Shown: positions 16,457 through 25,804, counted from the stretch's first letter. The stretch is DNA of 64,000 nt from ZC4RG20 sp963782445 (GCA_963782445.1 CAWAJM010000001.1:2170001-2234000), one strand, 5' to 3'. The notes: generated by a model from the sequence alone, not told the origin. Translations and numbers: made by a program.

Positions 16457-17526
16457 TCGACCCCTACGGTTTGGACGAGAACCGCCGCTCGCTCACCTGC
16501 TTCGGAGCTTGCCCATACGCACGCGTATGGGCCGTGTGCGTAGCCCTTCAGCGACGAAATGGCAGCGAGCGTGAGGAACAAAGGGCCGCTTGCGGCCGAA
16601 ACGTCACCGCAAGAATCCGCAGGGGCAACGAAATCGGAAGCCAATACGAACCGGTCGCGAGTGCGCAGGCAAGCAAATCCGAACTCGTCGGCTCGATACG
16701 CCTCTCCGTTCATATCGCAATAGACGTCCGTAATGAGCGCTCCAGACGGAAGGCCCGCAAGGCACTCGTTCAGCGCCACCGTCAACCCGCCGCCGGTGCA
16801 TACGGCGTCCTCGCCGATGAGACTTGGCTCGATCCCTACTCCACCGCTGATAAATCGACCGAACAGCCTATCGTCGGGCCCCTGCAGAGTACTCGAATTG
16901 ACCAAGAGTATCGCGGCGGCCCCTTCGCCGGGTATGAATCCCCACGCGTTGTTCAGCGGGCCGGCCCCGTGGAGCCGATCTGTGCTCTCCAGCCATTCGA
17001 GCGTTCGCGGGGAGAGATACGAATCGACCCCAGCGACGAGACAAGCGTCGAACCTTCCATTGAGAAGCTCTCGTGCGCAGGCGTGAACGGCCATGAGCCC
17101 CGCCGCCCGGCCGAAGGGAAACATCCCGACTTCGCCGAATCGTCCCGGAAAGCGGGCCAGGATTCGGGCACGGAGGGATTCTTGTAGATCGGTCGGCAGG
17201 CCGGGGCGATCGGCGGGCAGGGCTAGTCCCAGGGCCAAGCGCGCCGGCCACGCCGAAAGCGCCTCTAGCGGCTTCAGCGCCTCCGCTATGGCCGGGGCGA
17301 GCAGTGCCTCGAACCGCGGCAAACCTTGAAAATCGATATCGAGCCATGGCACGGCGGCCACGCAGATCGGCTCGCCCACACTGTCAGTTATGTGGGGGTG
17401 CCGGCCGAAGCCGCAAGTTCCGGCTCGCACGGCCGCCGCGGTAGACCAAGCGTTTCGGCCGAGTGCGGTCGACGCTCCCAGACCGGCCAAACAGACGAGC
17501 CGGGTGTTTGAATTAGGCTGATTCAA
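16453..17526 (-). CDS. Catalytically degenerate beta-ketoacyl-synthase-like protein in the T6SS cargo block
   Basis: The 357-residue thiolase-fold protein has strands and helices recognisable around AACLVAGVDSYLSPR-type motifs (CLVAGVDSYLSPRTLEW, 162-178) and FIPGEGAAAILLV (197-209). Ketosynthases need Cys-His-His or Cys-His-Asn. The nucleophile position (ACxxG in FabF) reads GRAAG at 139-143, the HGTxT motif reads CDMNGEAY (270-277), and the GHxxGAAG motif reads CGDVSAASG (306-314). All three catalytic positions are therefore lost. Such proteins recur beside DUF2169 and DUF4150 genes in T6SS loci, so a structural or adaptor role is more likely than fatty-acid synthesis. It overlaps the DUF2169 gene by 14 nt. 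Confidence 0.82.
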   Translation of the reverse strand: MNQPNSNTRLVCLAGLGASTALGRNAWSTAAAVRAGTCGFGRHPHITDSVGEPICVAAVPWLDIDFQGLPRFEALLAPAIAEALKPLEALSAWPARLALGLALPADRPGLPTDLQESLRARILARFPGRFGEVGMFPFGRAAGLMAVHACARELLNGRFDACLVAGVDSYLSPRTLEWLESTDRLHGAGPLNNAWGFIPGEGAAAILLVNSSTLQGPDDRLFGRFISGGVGIEPSLIGEDAVCTGGGLTVALNECLAGLPSGALITDVYCDMNGEAYRADEFGFACLRTRDRFVLASDFVAPADSCGDVSAASGPLFLTLAAISSLKGYAHGPYACVWASSEAGERAAVLVQTVGVE

Positions 17527-18565
17527 CCTTCGGCGCCTTCCCGACGGGCAGAGCCGCTGTCAACGGCTCTTTCACGGAAACGATCGTCCTCGCCAACTGC
17601 TGTACTTTGGAATGACACGGCAGCGCGCTTTGAAAAACCAGGGACGCGCGCGGCCCGTCCGGCTCCAAAATCACGGTGTGTAACGCCCGCCGCGTATGTA
17701 TCTCGCGCGAGCCGTCGTAGAACCGTGTATCGAAGCCCAGAAACACCTTCGGCAGCGTGAAGCGCAACTCTCCTCCGGCGTTGAGCCCGCGAAGGACGAC
17801 GGGTTCGCCTCCGCGCAGGAATGCCGGCGCCTGCTGATCGGCGGGCGCGCATTGAAAGTATCGCTCGTCGAAATCATCGGGCAGCAGCGGCTGCCGTTCC
17901 TTCATCCACTTCTCGTCATAGGTACCCGCGAACGCGACCCTCGGCTGCCAATGACACGCGATCGGACCGAACCCCGCCGGCCGCGGTCTGTCGTTCCAGC
18001 TCCTGAACGGCTCGTTCGGATACTCGATATTGGGTAAGGCAACGTCGCCCATATGATCGCCCGCGACCGCGAACCCCGTGCCTACGGGGTTGCGCCAGTC
18101 CCAATCGCGCTCGGGATGATCGGACTTGCGATCCATTCCCCCGTACGCTCGCTCGTAGACGATCGGCATCTTGAGGAACGGCTGCGGCGCAGAAGGCCCG
18201 AATCCGTTCCATTTTCTATCGCCGAAGACGCGCAGCACCTTCTGCACCGGGCCGACCTTGAAGCCCACGTCGAGCTGCGTCACGGGCCGGCCTCCGGGCG
18301 CGTAGGCGTGACCGAGGACGATGACGTCCGTCGTCGTCTTCGTCAACACCAGATCGGCCTCGTAGCGCAAGCTGCTCTTGCCCGGCTCGCCCGTGTGCTC
18401 CGGAACGCGCAGGACGGGCGGCTGCTCCTCCGCAATCTCTGTGGAGCCGTCCGGTTTGATGTCGAACGTGCACTTGACGGCGACGACCCAGACCTCCGCG
18501 CCGTTGCGGTCGCGCACCCAACCGCGTTCGGCTGCGAACCGCGTCCGGTTCTCGATCTGCCACAT
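17513..18565 (-). CDS. DUF2169 T6SS effector-associated adaptor
   Basis: The 350-residue protein starts at ATG 18565 (MWQIENRTRFAAERGWVRD). The family hallmarks are visible: VVAVKCTFDIKPDG, VLGHAYAPGGRPV, PIVYERAYGGMD and NPVGTGFA. DUF2169 proteins are encoded beside VgrG, PAAR and PAAR-like genes and are thought to help load effectors onto the spike. The gene is 9 bp downstream of the DUF6484 gene and overlaps the ketosynthase-like gene, so it is part of the same translated run from vgrG to the PAAR-like protein. No signal peptide or membrane segment is seen. Confidence 0.92.
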   Translation of the reverse strand: MWQIENRTRFAAERGWVRDRNGAEVWVVAVKCTFDIKPDGSTEIAEEQPPVLRVPEHTGEPGKSSLRYEADLVLTKTTTDVIVLGHAYAPGGRPVTQLDVGFKVGPVQKVLRVFGDRKWNGFGPSAPQPFLKMPIVYERAYGGMDRKSDHPERDWDWRNPVGTGFAVAGDHMGDVALPNIEYPNEPFRSWNDRPRPAGFGPIACHWQPRVAFAGTYDEKWMKERQPLLPDDFDERYFQCAPADQQAPAFLRGGEPVVLRGLNAGGELRFTLPKVFLGFDTRFYDGSREIHTRRALHTVILEPDGPRASLVFQSALPCHSKVQQLARTIVSVKEPLTAALPVGKAPKVESA

Positions 18566-18574
18566 GCGGCGGCC

Positions 18575-19150
18575 TCAGTTGATGTCGACCGCGGCGCCCT
18601 TGATCTTGTTGTAGCCGCTCGAGCGGCTCAGCACGTACTTGCCCTTGATCAGCACCTTGCCGGCACGCGTCAGCGTGATGCTAGCCTCGCCGCAGCGGAG
18701 GACGATCTCGCGTTCGGCGGTCAACAAGACACGCTCGTCGTCGCGATCGACCGTGACGCGAGGCAGCGAATCGGGAACGTTGGCCGCACTCAAAGGCGCC
18801 TCCTGGAGCACGCCGACGATGATCGGCCGCCGAGGATCGCCTCGCTCGCATAGTACGACCGCTGTGGAGCCGAGATGCGACCGCAGCAGGTTTACCGTCG
18901 TGCGGGCCGGAACGATCTCGCCGGAGAGGCTCGGCAGCCCGCTCAACAGCGGCCGCTCGTCGAGATCGAAGCCGTGCAGCCGGGCCGTGACGGCGCCCGA
19001 GACCGTTAGGGCGGCATTGCGTGGGACCAGTGGGATCGAAGCCAGCGCGGAGAATTCCTCGAACGTCTCCGGCCTTGCGCTCTTCTTGTGGCCCTCCACG
19101 TCGGCCTCGGCGCACACCGACTCTTCGAACGGATCCTCCACTACGCCCAT
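18575..19150 (-). CDS. DUF6484-type VgrG-accessory protein
   Basis: The 191-residue protein starts at ATG 19150, 18 bp after vgrG. The middle part (ARLHGFDLDERPLL, CERGDPRRPIIVGVLQ) resembles the OB-fold linker region of VgrG and of the DUF6484 family. The C-terminus (ITLTRAGKVLIKGKYVLSR, SGYNKIKGAAVDIN) ends like the VgrG needle, which here also ends in GIN. It may be a truncated-VgrG-like component that pairs with the PAAR-like protein and DUF2169 adaptor. No enzymatic motif is present. Confidence 0.82.
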   Translation of the reverse strand: MGVVEDPFEESVCAEADVEGHKKSARPETFEEFSALASIPLVPRNAALTVSGAVTARLHGFDLDERPLLSGLPSLSGEIVPARTTVNLLRSHLGSTAVVLCERGDPRRPIIVGVLQEAPLSAANVPDSLPRVTVDRDDERVLLTAEREIVLRCGEASITLTRAGKVLIKGKYVLSRSSGYNKIKGAAVDIN

Positions 19151-19168
19151 TACTTAGCCTCCCGGCGG

Positions 19169-21355
19169 TCAGTTGATGCCGACCTTGCTGCCTTTGACCA
19201 CGACGTCGCCGGATGCCTTGACGTTAATCTTGCCGGACCCGTCGAGCGAAATGTTCTTGCCCTTGATTTCTATCGTGCCGTCTTTCTTCATCGTGATGCT
19301 TGCGCCGCCGGTCTTGATGGTCACCGAATCGCCCGCATCGAGGGTGAAGTGCTGGCCCACATTTACTGCATCGTCCTTGCCGACGTCGGCGCTGCGTGAG
19401 CCCGAGACGCTAATCGCCTGATCCGCTCCGACGCTCAATTCCTGCTGGCCGGAAACCTGGATCGACTGTCCCGCGCCGACCTTGGTCGACTGATTCGTGC
19501 CGACGCTGATCGACTGGAGCGCCCCGACGGTCAGGGACTGAAAGCCGCCGACCGAAATCTCCTGCGCCGCGCCGACGTTGATCGCCTCGTTGACGCCCAC
19601 GCTGTGCGAACGGTTGTTGGCGACGCTTGCCGACTCGTTTCCGCCAACGGAACTGCTCCGATTCGCGCCGATCGTGATCGTTTCGTTCGAGGCCACGGTC
19701 TTGGTTCGGTTCGCGCCGACATCGAGCGTCTGATTCTTCGCGACCTCGGTGGCCTGATCGTTGCCGACCTCGATCTTCTCGTCGTGCGTTACCGACTCTT
19801 TGTTGTCGTGCAGCACGGACGTCGTCTTGTCGTTCTCCACGATAATCGTTTGATTCTTCTCGGCGTGGATATACATCTCCTCCGAGCCCTTGAGGTCTTC
19901 GAAGCGGATCTCGTTGAAATTGTCCCCGCTGCCGCTCTTCGAGCTCCGGCTCTTGAGGCCGCTCTGCGTCTTGTTGCCGGGCAGGTCGTAAGGCGTCGTG
20001 TTGGCCGCGTTGTAGACGCGTCCCGTCACGATAGGCCTGTCCGGATCTCCCTCTATGAAGTCGACGATGACCTCGTGGCCGATCCGCGGGATGTGCATCG
20101 CGCCCCAATTCGCGCCGGCCCACACTTGAGAGACGCGAACCCAGCAAGAGCTGTTCTCGTCCGCCTTGCCATAGCGATCCCACGCGAACTGCAGCTTCAC
20201 TCGGCCGTACTTGTCCGTCCAGATCTCTTCGCCGGACGGACCGACGACCACCGCAGTCTGCGGCCCTTGCATTGCCGGCTTTGGGGTGTCTCTTTCGATT
20301 CGGAACGGCGTATGGCTCTCGATGGCCTCGAAGGTGCAGCTGAACTGTAAGCCCGCCGTATCGCCGGACTCGTAGTCGCCGAGCACGATGCTTTGGTGAC
20401 TCGAGACCACCAGGTACTCGCGATTCTGATCCTTGCGCGGGTACTCGGTCAGCTTGAACAGCCCCCCGGTGCAGACACCGCGCACATTACACACGGCACG
20501 CGCGCGCTCGTAGTGGGCTTGCAGCTCCTCGATTCGGGCGCGCGCGTACACGTCGCCTTCCGAGCGTTCCACATACTCGCCCGTATAGTCGAAGACCTCG
20601 TACTCGGATTGGGCATGCTGCCGGGAGACGACGGAATTGACCTCGAGGTTCGCTTTGGGCTTGCGAAAATCATAGGCGCGCAGCACGTACTTTCCCGGCT
20701 GCACGGACTTCGCGAAGTACCAGTCGGATATGTGCTCGTCGCGTACGGCCCGCGAAGGCGCGTAGTATGGAATATTAGCGTAGCCGCCGAGAGGCGCGTG
20801 GGCGCCGTACGAATCGGCGAGCACCAAAGTGTGCTTGCCCTCCTCGTGCTTGAAGTAGTAGTAGATGCCCTCCTGCTCCATGAGACGGCTCACGAAATTG
20901 AAATCCGTCTCGCGGTACTGGACCAAGTAGTCCCAGGTCCTGTAGGAGCCGCTCAACGAATCCTTGAAATCGGAGAAGCCGTGTTCACGAAACACGGCTT
21001 TGATGATGTCGGGAACGGTCTTCTCCTGGAAAATCCGGCAATCCGCGGTTCTCGTGAGAAACCACAGCCAGGGCCGCATCTGCATGCTGTACGTGGCGTA
21101 GGTTCCGCTGCGGCCCGTTTGGGCGAAATACGTGACGTAGCCGTGAAAGTAGCGCTTGCCGCCGCTCGGGAGATCGAGCGCGACGCAGGCCTCCTGGCCC
21201 AGCACGTCGTCGAGCGCGAGGTCTTCCTTGGGGCTCGAAAGATCCAACTCGTAAAGGAACGGCCGACCGAGCTCCTCCGTGCCGTCCATCGCCTGGAACA
21301 GCAGGTCCTCCTCGCCGAGCGCGGTCTTTATCTTGACCGGCTCCGAGCTAGCCAT
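19169..21355 (-). CDS. vgrG: T6SS spike protein VgrG (TssI)
   Basis: The 728-residue protein starts at ATG 21355. The gp27-like hub (~1-370) has GRPFLYELDLSSP and LMEQEGIYYYFKHEEGKH. The gp5-like OB domain (~385-490) has WTDKYGRVKLQFAWDR, CWVRVSQVWAGANWG and HEVIVDFIEGDPDRPI. The needle begins near 500 (FEDLKGSEEMYIHAEKNQ) and contains sixteen octapeptide repeats (542-669) before the IEIKGKNISLDGSGKI end. There is no C-terminal enzymatic extension, so this is a carrier VgrG whose cargo is probably the PAAR-like protein encoded downstream. Length and architecture are usual. Confidence 0.97.
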   Translation of the reverse strand: MASSEPVKIKTALGEEDLLFQAMDGTEELGRPFLYELDLSSPKEDLALDDVLGQEACVALDLPSGGKRYFHGYVTYFAQTGRSGTYATYSMQMRPWLWFLTRTADCRIFQEKTVPDIIKAVFREHGFSDFKDSLSGSYRTWDYLVQYRETDFNFVSRLMEQEGIYYYFKHEEGKHTLVLADSYGAHAPLGGYANIPYYAPSRAVRDEHISDWYFAKSVQPGKYVLRAYDFRKPKANLEVNSVVSRQHAQSEYEVFDYTGEYVERSEGDVYARARIEELQAHYERARAVCNVRGVCTGGLFKLTEYPRKDQNREYLVVSSHQSIVLGDYESGDTAGLQFSCTFEAIESHTPFRIERDTPKPAMQGPQTAVVVGPSGEEIWTDKYGRVKLQFAWDRYGKADENSSCWVRVSQVWAGANWGAMHIPRIGHEVIVDFIEGDPDRPIVTGRVYNAANTTPYDLPGNKTQSGLKSRSSKSGSGDNFNEIRFEDLKGSEEMYIHAEKNQTIIVENDKTTSVLHDNKESVTHDEKIEVGNDQATEVAKNQTLDVGANRTKTVASNETITIGANRSSSVGGNESASVANNRSHSVGVNEAINVGAAQEISVGGFQSLTVGALQSISVGTNQSTKVGAGQSIQVSGQQELSVGADQAISVSGSRSADVGKDDAVNVGQHFTLDAGDSVTIKTGGASITMKKDGTIEIKGKNISLDGSGKINVKASGDVVVKGSKVGIN
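19349..19732 (-). repeat. Sixteen in-frame 24-bp repeats encoding the VgrG needle octapeptides
   Basis: Within vgrG the codons for residues 542-669 form sixteen tandem units of eight residues with the pattern xxxxVGxN (for example QTLDVGAN, RSSSVGGN, QSISVGTN). The period is exact and there are no insertions. This is the triple-stranded beta-prism needle of gp5-type spikes. The repetition is strong enough at the DNA level to permit slippage or recombination. Confidence 0.9.
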
Positions 21356-21477
21356 TTGTCGCCGATCTGCTTGGCATCATGGGGCTGGCTTTGCGTCAGC
21401 TTCTCTCGAAACGTCGTTGTTGTTCGCTTGCGGCCGCCGCTTGCGACCTCTTGGTCCGAACCCGCGGAAGCCGCAGG

Positions 21478-21765
21478 CTAGTCCCCCCCGTCCTCGCGCT
21501 CCCACTTCAGGCACGCCTCGTCCCGTTTGGACACGAGATAATACCCGCGCCACGGCCCCTCCGTGTCGATGATGACCGGCTCGAGGTCGTCGTACCGCCC
21601 TTTCCCGAAAGACTTGAACGCCGCCTCCTTCACGCGATGCTCGCGCACCCACTCGCTCCAGCGCGCCTTCTGGGAAGGGTCGATCCGCTCGCCCGAATCG
21701 ATCGCCCGGCGCAGTGCTTGCTGGAACGGAAAGTAGTCCACGTCAGTGATGCGAGGACGGGCCAT
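21478..21765 (-). CDS. Small conserved-looking hypothetical protein between clpV and vgrG
   Basis: The 95-residue soluble protein starts at ATG 21765 and is preceded by an AGGAG ribosome-binding site 7 bp upstream. Its composition is balanced and unlike the Arg/Ala-rich antisense frames around it, for example DYFPFQQALRRAIDSGERI, ARWSEWVREHRVKEAAFKSF and GPWRGYYLVSKRDEACLKW. No domain was recognised. It is isolated by 165 bp from clpV and 122 bp from vgrG, so it may have its own expression. A T6SS role is only suggested by position. Confidence 0.65.
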   Translation of the reverse strand: MARPRITDVDYFPFQQALRRAIDSGERIDPSQKARWSEWVREHRVKEAAFKSFGKGRYDDLEPVIIDTEGPWRGYYLVSKRDEACLKWEREDGGD

Positions 21766-21930
21766 GAGGAAACTCCTGAGTTGAAATCTTAGCAGTAATG
21801 TCTAGGTCCTTGCATCATATCGCAAATAGACTCTCTCTAAGTTCTCCAATGCAGCCCCGCTTCGTCCGCCGCGCGCCCCGCCCGACGGGCCCGGGACGAA
21901 CTGCGTCGGGCGGCGCAGCGGCTCGAGACT

Positions 21931-24699
21931 TCACTCGAAGCGGTACTCGAATTGCCCGTCGGCCACGGCCACCTCGATTCCTCGCACCGGTTGTCCCGCC
22001 AGCATCCGATTCAGAAACTCCTCGCTGATGCGTGGCAGCATGGTATTGGTGAGGATCGCGTCGATCATTCGCCCGCCGCTCTCGAGCTCCGTGCAGCGTC
22101 GCCTGATGAGCTCTACGACCTCGTCCGTATAGCGGAACGGCACACCGTGGTTCTGCAGGACACGCCGCTCGATGCGGCCGAGCTGCAGGCGCGTAATAGC
22201 GTCGATCATCGCGTCGCTTAGAGGGTAGTACGGGATCGTGACGATGCGCCCCAACAGCGCCGCCGGGAAGACCTTGAGCAGCGGCTCGCGCAGCGTCTTG
22301 GCAATACCCTCGGGCTCCGGCATGAGCTCGGGGTCTTTGCACATATTCATGATGAGATCGGTGCCCACGTTCGTTGTGAGCAGGATCAGCGTATTCTTAA
22401 AGTCGATTAGCCGTCCCTCGCCGTCCTCCATGACCCCTTTGTCGAAGACCTGGAAGAAGATCTCGTGCACGTCCGGGTGCGCCTTCTCGACCTCGTCGAG
22501 CAACACGACGCTGTACGGCTTGCGGCGCACGGCCTCGGTCAGGATGCCGCCCTCGCCGTAGCCGACGTAACCGGGCGGTGCGCCCTTCAGCGTCGATACC
22601 GTGTGAGCTTCTTGGAACTCGCTCATGTTGATCGTGACGACGTTCTGCTCGCCCCCGTACATGACCTCGGCCAGGGCGAGGGCCGTCTCGGTCTTGCCGA
22701 CGCCGGAGGGCCCCGCCAGCATGAAGACGCCGACGGGCTTACCGGGGTTGTCGAGGTTCGCGCGGGATGTCCTGACGCGACGCGCGATCATCTCGAGGCC
22801 ATGATCCTGCCCGATGACACGCTTCGCCAGCGTCGAGCCGAGATTGAGCACGGTCTCGATCTCGTTCTTGACCATGCGGCCGACGGGGATCCCCGTCCAA
22901 TCCTGCACGACGGACGCGACCGCCTGCTGATCGACGCTCGGCAAGATCAGCGGGGCCTCGCCCTGCAGCGCCGCAAGCTCGGCCTGCAAGGACTTAAGCT
23001 CGTCGAGCAGGCCCTCGCGCTGCGCTTCCGAGAGCGGCGCACCGGCACTATTACCGCCGTCGCCGGCCGCGGCGGTACGCGCTTCGGCCGCGACCCGGTC
23101 CGCCGCCTCCTCAAGGTCGCTCTCGGTCCCCTCGACCTTGCCGCCGTCCCCGCGCAGGCGAGCGCGCAGCGAAAGGATCTTTTCCACGATCTTGCGCTCG
23201 TTCTCCCAGTTCGCCTCGAGCTCGGCGAGACGCTCGCGCTCGGTCGCGAGGTAATTCGTCGCCGCGGTTTCGCGGGCCGCGGTGTCGACGCCGATCGCCT
23301 TCTCGCGCCCGATAATCCCAAGCTCGGTCTCTAGCGCCTCGATGCGCCGGCGGCTATCCTCGACCTCGGCCGGGGTCGCGTGTTGGCTCACGGCGACGCG
23401 GGCGCAGGCCGTGTCGAGCAGGCTCACGGCCTTGTCGGGAAGCTGGCGCGCCGGGATGTAGCGGCTCGAGAGCTTGACCGCGGCCTCGAGCGCCTCGTCG
23501 AGGATCTGCACGCGGTGGTGCTGCTCCATCTTCGAAGCGACGCCGCGCATCATCAGGATGCCCTTCTCCTCGGAAGGCTCGTCCACCTGCACGACCTGGA
23601 AGCGCCGCGTGAGCGCCGGGTCCTTCTCGATGTATTTCTTGTACTCGGCCCAGGTTGTCGCGGCGACCGTGCGCAGCGTGCCGCGTGCGAGGGCGGGCTT
23701 CAAGAGATTCGCGGCGTCGCCCGTGCCGGCGGCGCCGCCCGCCCCGACGAGCGTATGGGCCTCGTCGATGAAAAGGATGATCGGCGTCTCGGAAGCCTGC
23801 ACCTCGTCTATAACTTGGCGCAGCCGGTTCTCGAACTCTCCCTTCATGCTCGCGCCGGCCTGCAAGAGCCCCACGTCGAGCACGCGCAGCGAGACGTTCT
23901 TGAGCGTCGGCGGGACGTCGCCCTTCGCAATCCGTTGCGCGAAGCCCTCGACTACCGCGGTCTTGCCGACGCCGGCCTCGCCGGTCAGGATCGGGTTGTT
24001 CTGCCGCCGGCGCATTAGGATGTCGACGATCTGGCGGATCTCCTCGTCGCGGCCGACGACCGGGTCCATCTCGCCGCGCCGCGCCTGCTCGGTTAAATCC
24101 ACCGTATAGCGCGCGAGCGCCTCCTGCTTGCCCATTCGGGCGGGCGCCATCGAGCCGCTCGCCTCGCCCGGCGCCGCGCCGCCGCCGGCCATCTCCCAGC
24201 CGTCGTGCGCGCGCATGGCGGCCTCCGGCGAGCCCGCGCAGATCTCCTCGAAGCGATCCGTCAGCGTGTCGTATTTGACCTTGTCCAATTCTCTCGAGAT
24301 GCCCAGCAGCGCGAGCCTTAGACCCCGGTTCTGCACGATTCCCGCGACGAGATGGCCCGTACGCACCTGCGACTCGCCGAACAAGAGCGTGGCGACGATC
24401 CAGCCCCGCTCGACGGCCTCCTCAACGTGCGAGGAGAGATCGGAGATCGTCGTCGAGCCGCGCGGCAGGACGTCGAGGGCGTCCGTGACGTCGCGGGCCA
24501 GACGGGAAGGCTCGATGTTGAATTGCCGAATAATGCGGTGCAGGTCCGAGTCCTGCAGTTGAAGGATCTGATGGATCCAATGCACGAGCTCGACGTACGG
24601 ATTACCGCGCATCTTGCAGAACACGGTGGCCGCCTCGATGGCTTTGTAGCCGACCTGGTTCAACTTGCCGAATAGCGCGGTACGACTGATTTCTGCCAT
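21931..24699 (-). CDS. clpV: T6SS sheath-disassembly ATPase ClpV (TssH)
   Basis: The 922-residue AAA+ protein starts at ATG 24699 (MAEISRTALFGKLNQVGY). The N-domain (~1-150) is of ClpV type. The first ATPase domain has Walker A GEAGVGKT (~225) and Walker B ILFIDEAHTLVGAGG. A coiled middle domain (~415-540) follows. The second ATPase domain has Walker A GPSGVGKTE (~628), Walker B VVLLDEVEKAHPDVHE and an arginine-containing C-terminus. ClpV unfolds and recycles the contracted TssB-TssC sheath after firing. Length is slightly above that of ClpB and usual for ClpV. Confidence 0.97.
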   Translation of the reverse strand: MAEISRTALFGKLNQVGYKAIEAATVFCKMRGNPYVELVHWIHQILQLQDSDLHRIIRQFNIEPSRLARDVTDALDVLPRGSTTISDLSSHVEEAVERGWIVATLLFGESQVRTGHLVAGIVQNRGLRLALLGISRELDKVKYDTLTDRFEEICAGSPEAAMRAHDGWEMAGGGAAPGEASGSMAPARMGKQEALARYTVDLTEQARRGEMDPVVGRDEEIRQIVDILMRRRQNNPILTGEAGVGKTAVVEGFAQRIAKGDVPPTLKNVSLRVLDVGLLQAGASMKGEFENRLRQVIDEVQASETPIILFIDEAHTLVGAGGAAGTGDAANLLKPALARGTLRTVAATTWAEYKKYIEKDPALTRRFQVVQVDEPSEEKGILMMRGVASKMEQHHRVQILDEALEAAVKLSSRYIPARQLPDKAVSLLDTACARVAVSQHATPAEVEDSRRRIEALETELGIIGREKAIGVDTAARETAATNYLATERERLAELEANWENERKIVEKILSLRARLRGDGGKVEGTESDLEEAADRVAAEARTAAAGDGGNSAGAPLSEAQREGLLDELKSLQAELAALQGEAPLILPSVDQQAVASVVQDWTGIPVGRMVKNEIETVLNLGSTLAKRVIGQDHGLEMIARRVRTSRANLDNPGKPVGVFMLAGPSGVGKTETALALAEVMYGGEQNVVTINMSEFQEAHTVSTLKGAPPGYVGYGEGGILTEAVRRKPYSVVLLDEVEKAHPDVHEIFFQVFDKGVMEDGEGRLIDFKNTLILLTTNVGTDLIMNMCKDPELMPEPEGIAKTLREPLLKVFPAALLGRIVTIPYYPLSDAMIDAITRLQLGRIERRVLQNHGVPFRYTDEVVELIRRRCTELESGGRMIDAILTNTMLPRISEEFLNRMLAGQPVRGIEVAVADGQFEYRFE

Positions 24700-24745
24700 T
24701 GCATGACTCCTGGCGAATGACGAATGCCTATGCCTCGTGGGGACG

Positions 24746-25804
24746 CTAGGCGAAGCCGTCGGCCGTCAAGGACGGATCGATGACGACGTCGTCGGCGTCT
24801 TCGCGGCCGCGCCGGTGGCCGAGCCAGCTCGTCCAGCCGAGTCGCGCCGCCATCCCGCAAGGGCCGCCCGCGCCGAGGCGGCACTCGGGTACTTCCGCGG
24901 CGCTCAGCACGAGGCGGAGCGTGCATTTGAATTCGTCTCCGACATAGGCGCGCACGAGGTCGCGGAGCTTCTCGAGGCTCGGCTGACCCGGCAGCATACG
25001 CACGAACTCCCCGAAGCCGAGGGGGCCGCATACGACCTGAAACGCATGCGCGCAGCCGAAGACTTCCCGGCCGAGAACCGTGCCGAGACCGAGCGCGCAG
25101 CCGTCCGCGCCCGCGCCCAGGAGCAACCGGTCCTCGCGCGCAAGGCGCAGCCACTCGCCGGCGAACTCCCGCACTCGAAATGCGAAGCCGAAGAAGTCCC
25201 CGAGCAAGCCGCTGAGCCCCTCGGCCGGCCGCGTTCCGAGCGCGAAGCGCCCGACGAGTGCGAGACGCGCGTCGTGCGGCACCGCTTCGCGATTCCGAAA
25301 CTCGGGCGCGGCGACGCCGATGAGGCTGCCGACGAAGACGTCGAATCGCCGCGCTGACGATCGATCGAGACTGACGGTCGGTTGTGCATCCGCCCAAGCA
25401 CGATAGAAGAGGCCGAGTAGGCGGTGATGGAAGACGTCGGCGAACGCCCGGAAGGAAGCGTCGCCGCAATTGAGCTCGCGCCCATACGCGTACTCGGAGA
25501 GATGCAGAGGTAGAGGGCCGTTTGGCCCGAAGAGGCCGAAGAAGTACTGCGCGAAAAAATTCGGAGCTCCCGGGCCTCCTTGGCGGAATTCGGCGAGCGT
25601 CGAGGCCGCGAACGCGAGCGCGGGCTTCTGGCCGAGGCGTAGCGCTTCGTCCGCCGGCCGTGCGGCCTGACCGATGCGAGGCTGGTCTGGATGCAGACAC
25701 TCGAGCCGACGCAATGCCGCATAGAAGCCGAAGCGATGCGGCGCCTCCTCGAGGGCATTGAGCCACTCTAGAGTGTGTGCTGTCGTCCGAGACGCGGCCG
25801 CCAT
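24746..25804 (-). CDS. tssG: T6SS baseplate protein TssG
   Basis: The 352-residue protein has its start chosen at ATG 25804 (MAAASRTTAHTLEWLNALEE). The open frame extends much further upstream, but that part lies antiphase over tssF and is not TssG-like. Family features are APHRFGFYAALRRLECLHPD near the start, FFAQYFFGLFGPNGPLPLHL, and the LGFGEFVRMLPGQPSLEKL segment near 285. TssG forms the baseplate wedge with TssF and TssE. The gene overlaps tssF by 37 nt and is followed by clpV 46 bp downstream. Confidence 0.95.
   Translation of the reverse strand: MAAASRTTAHTLEWLNALEEAPHRFGFYAALRRLECLHPDQPRIGQAARPADEALRLGQKPALAFAASTLAEFRQGGPGAPNFFAQYFFGLFGPNGPLPLHLSEYAYGRELNCGDASFRAFADVFHHRLLGLFYRAWADAQPTVSLDRSSARRFDVFVGSLIGVAAPEFRNREAVPHDARLALVGRFALGTRPAEGLSGLLGDFFGFAFRVREFAGEWLRLAREDRLLLGAGADGCALGLGTVLGREVFGCAHAFQVVCGPLGFGEFVRMLPGQPSLEKLRDLVRAYVGDEFKCTLRLVLSAAEVPECRLGAGGPCGMAARLGWTSWLGHRRGREDADDVVIDPSLTADGFA

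Noticed and set aside
19349..19732. The regular 24-bp repeats as a CRISPR-like array
   Set aside because: They are contiguous, in frame and encode the VgrG needle octapeptides; there are no unique spacers.
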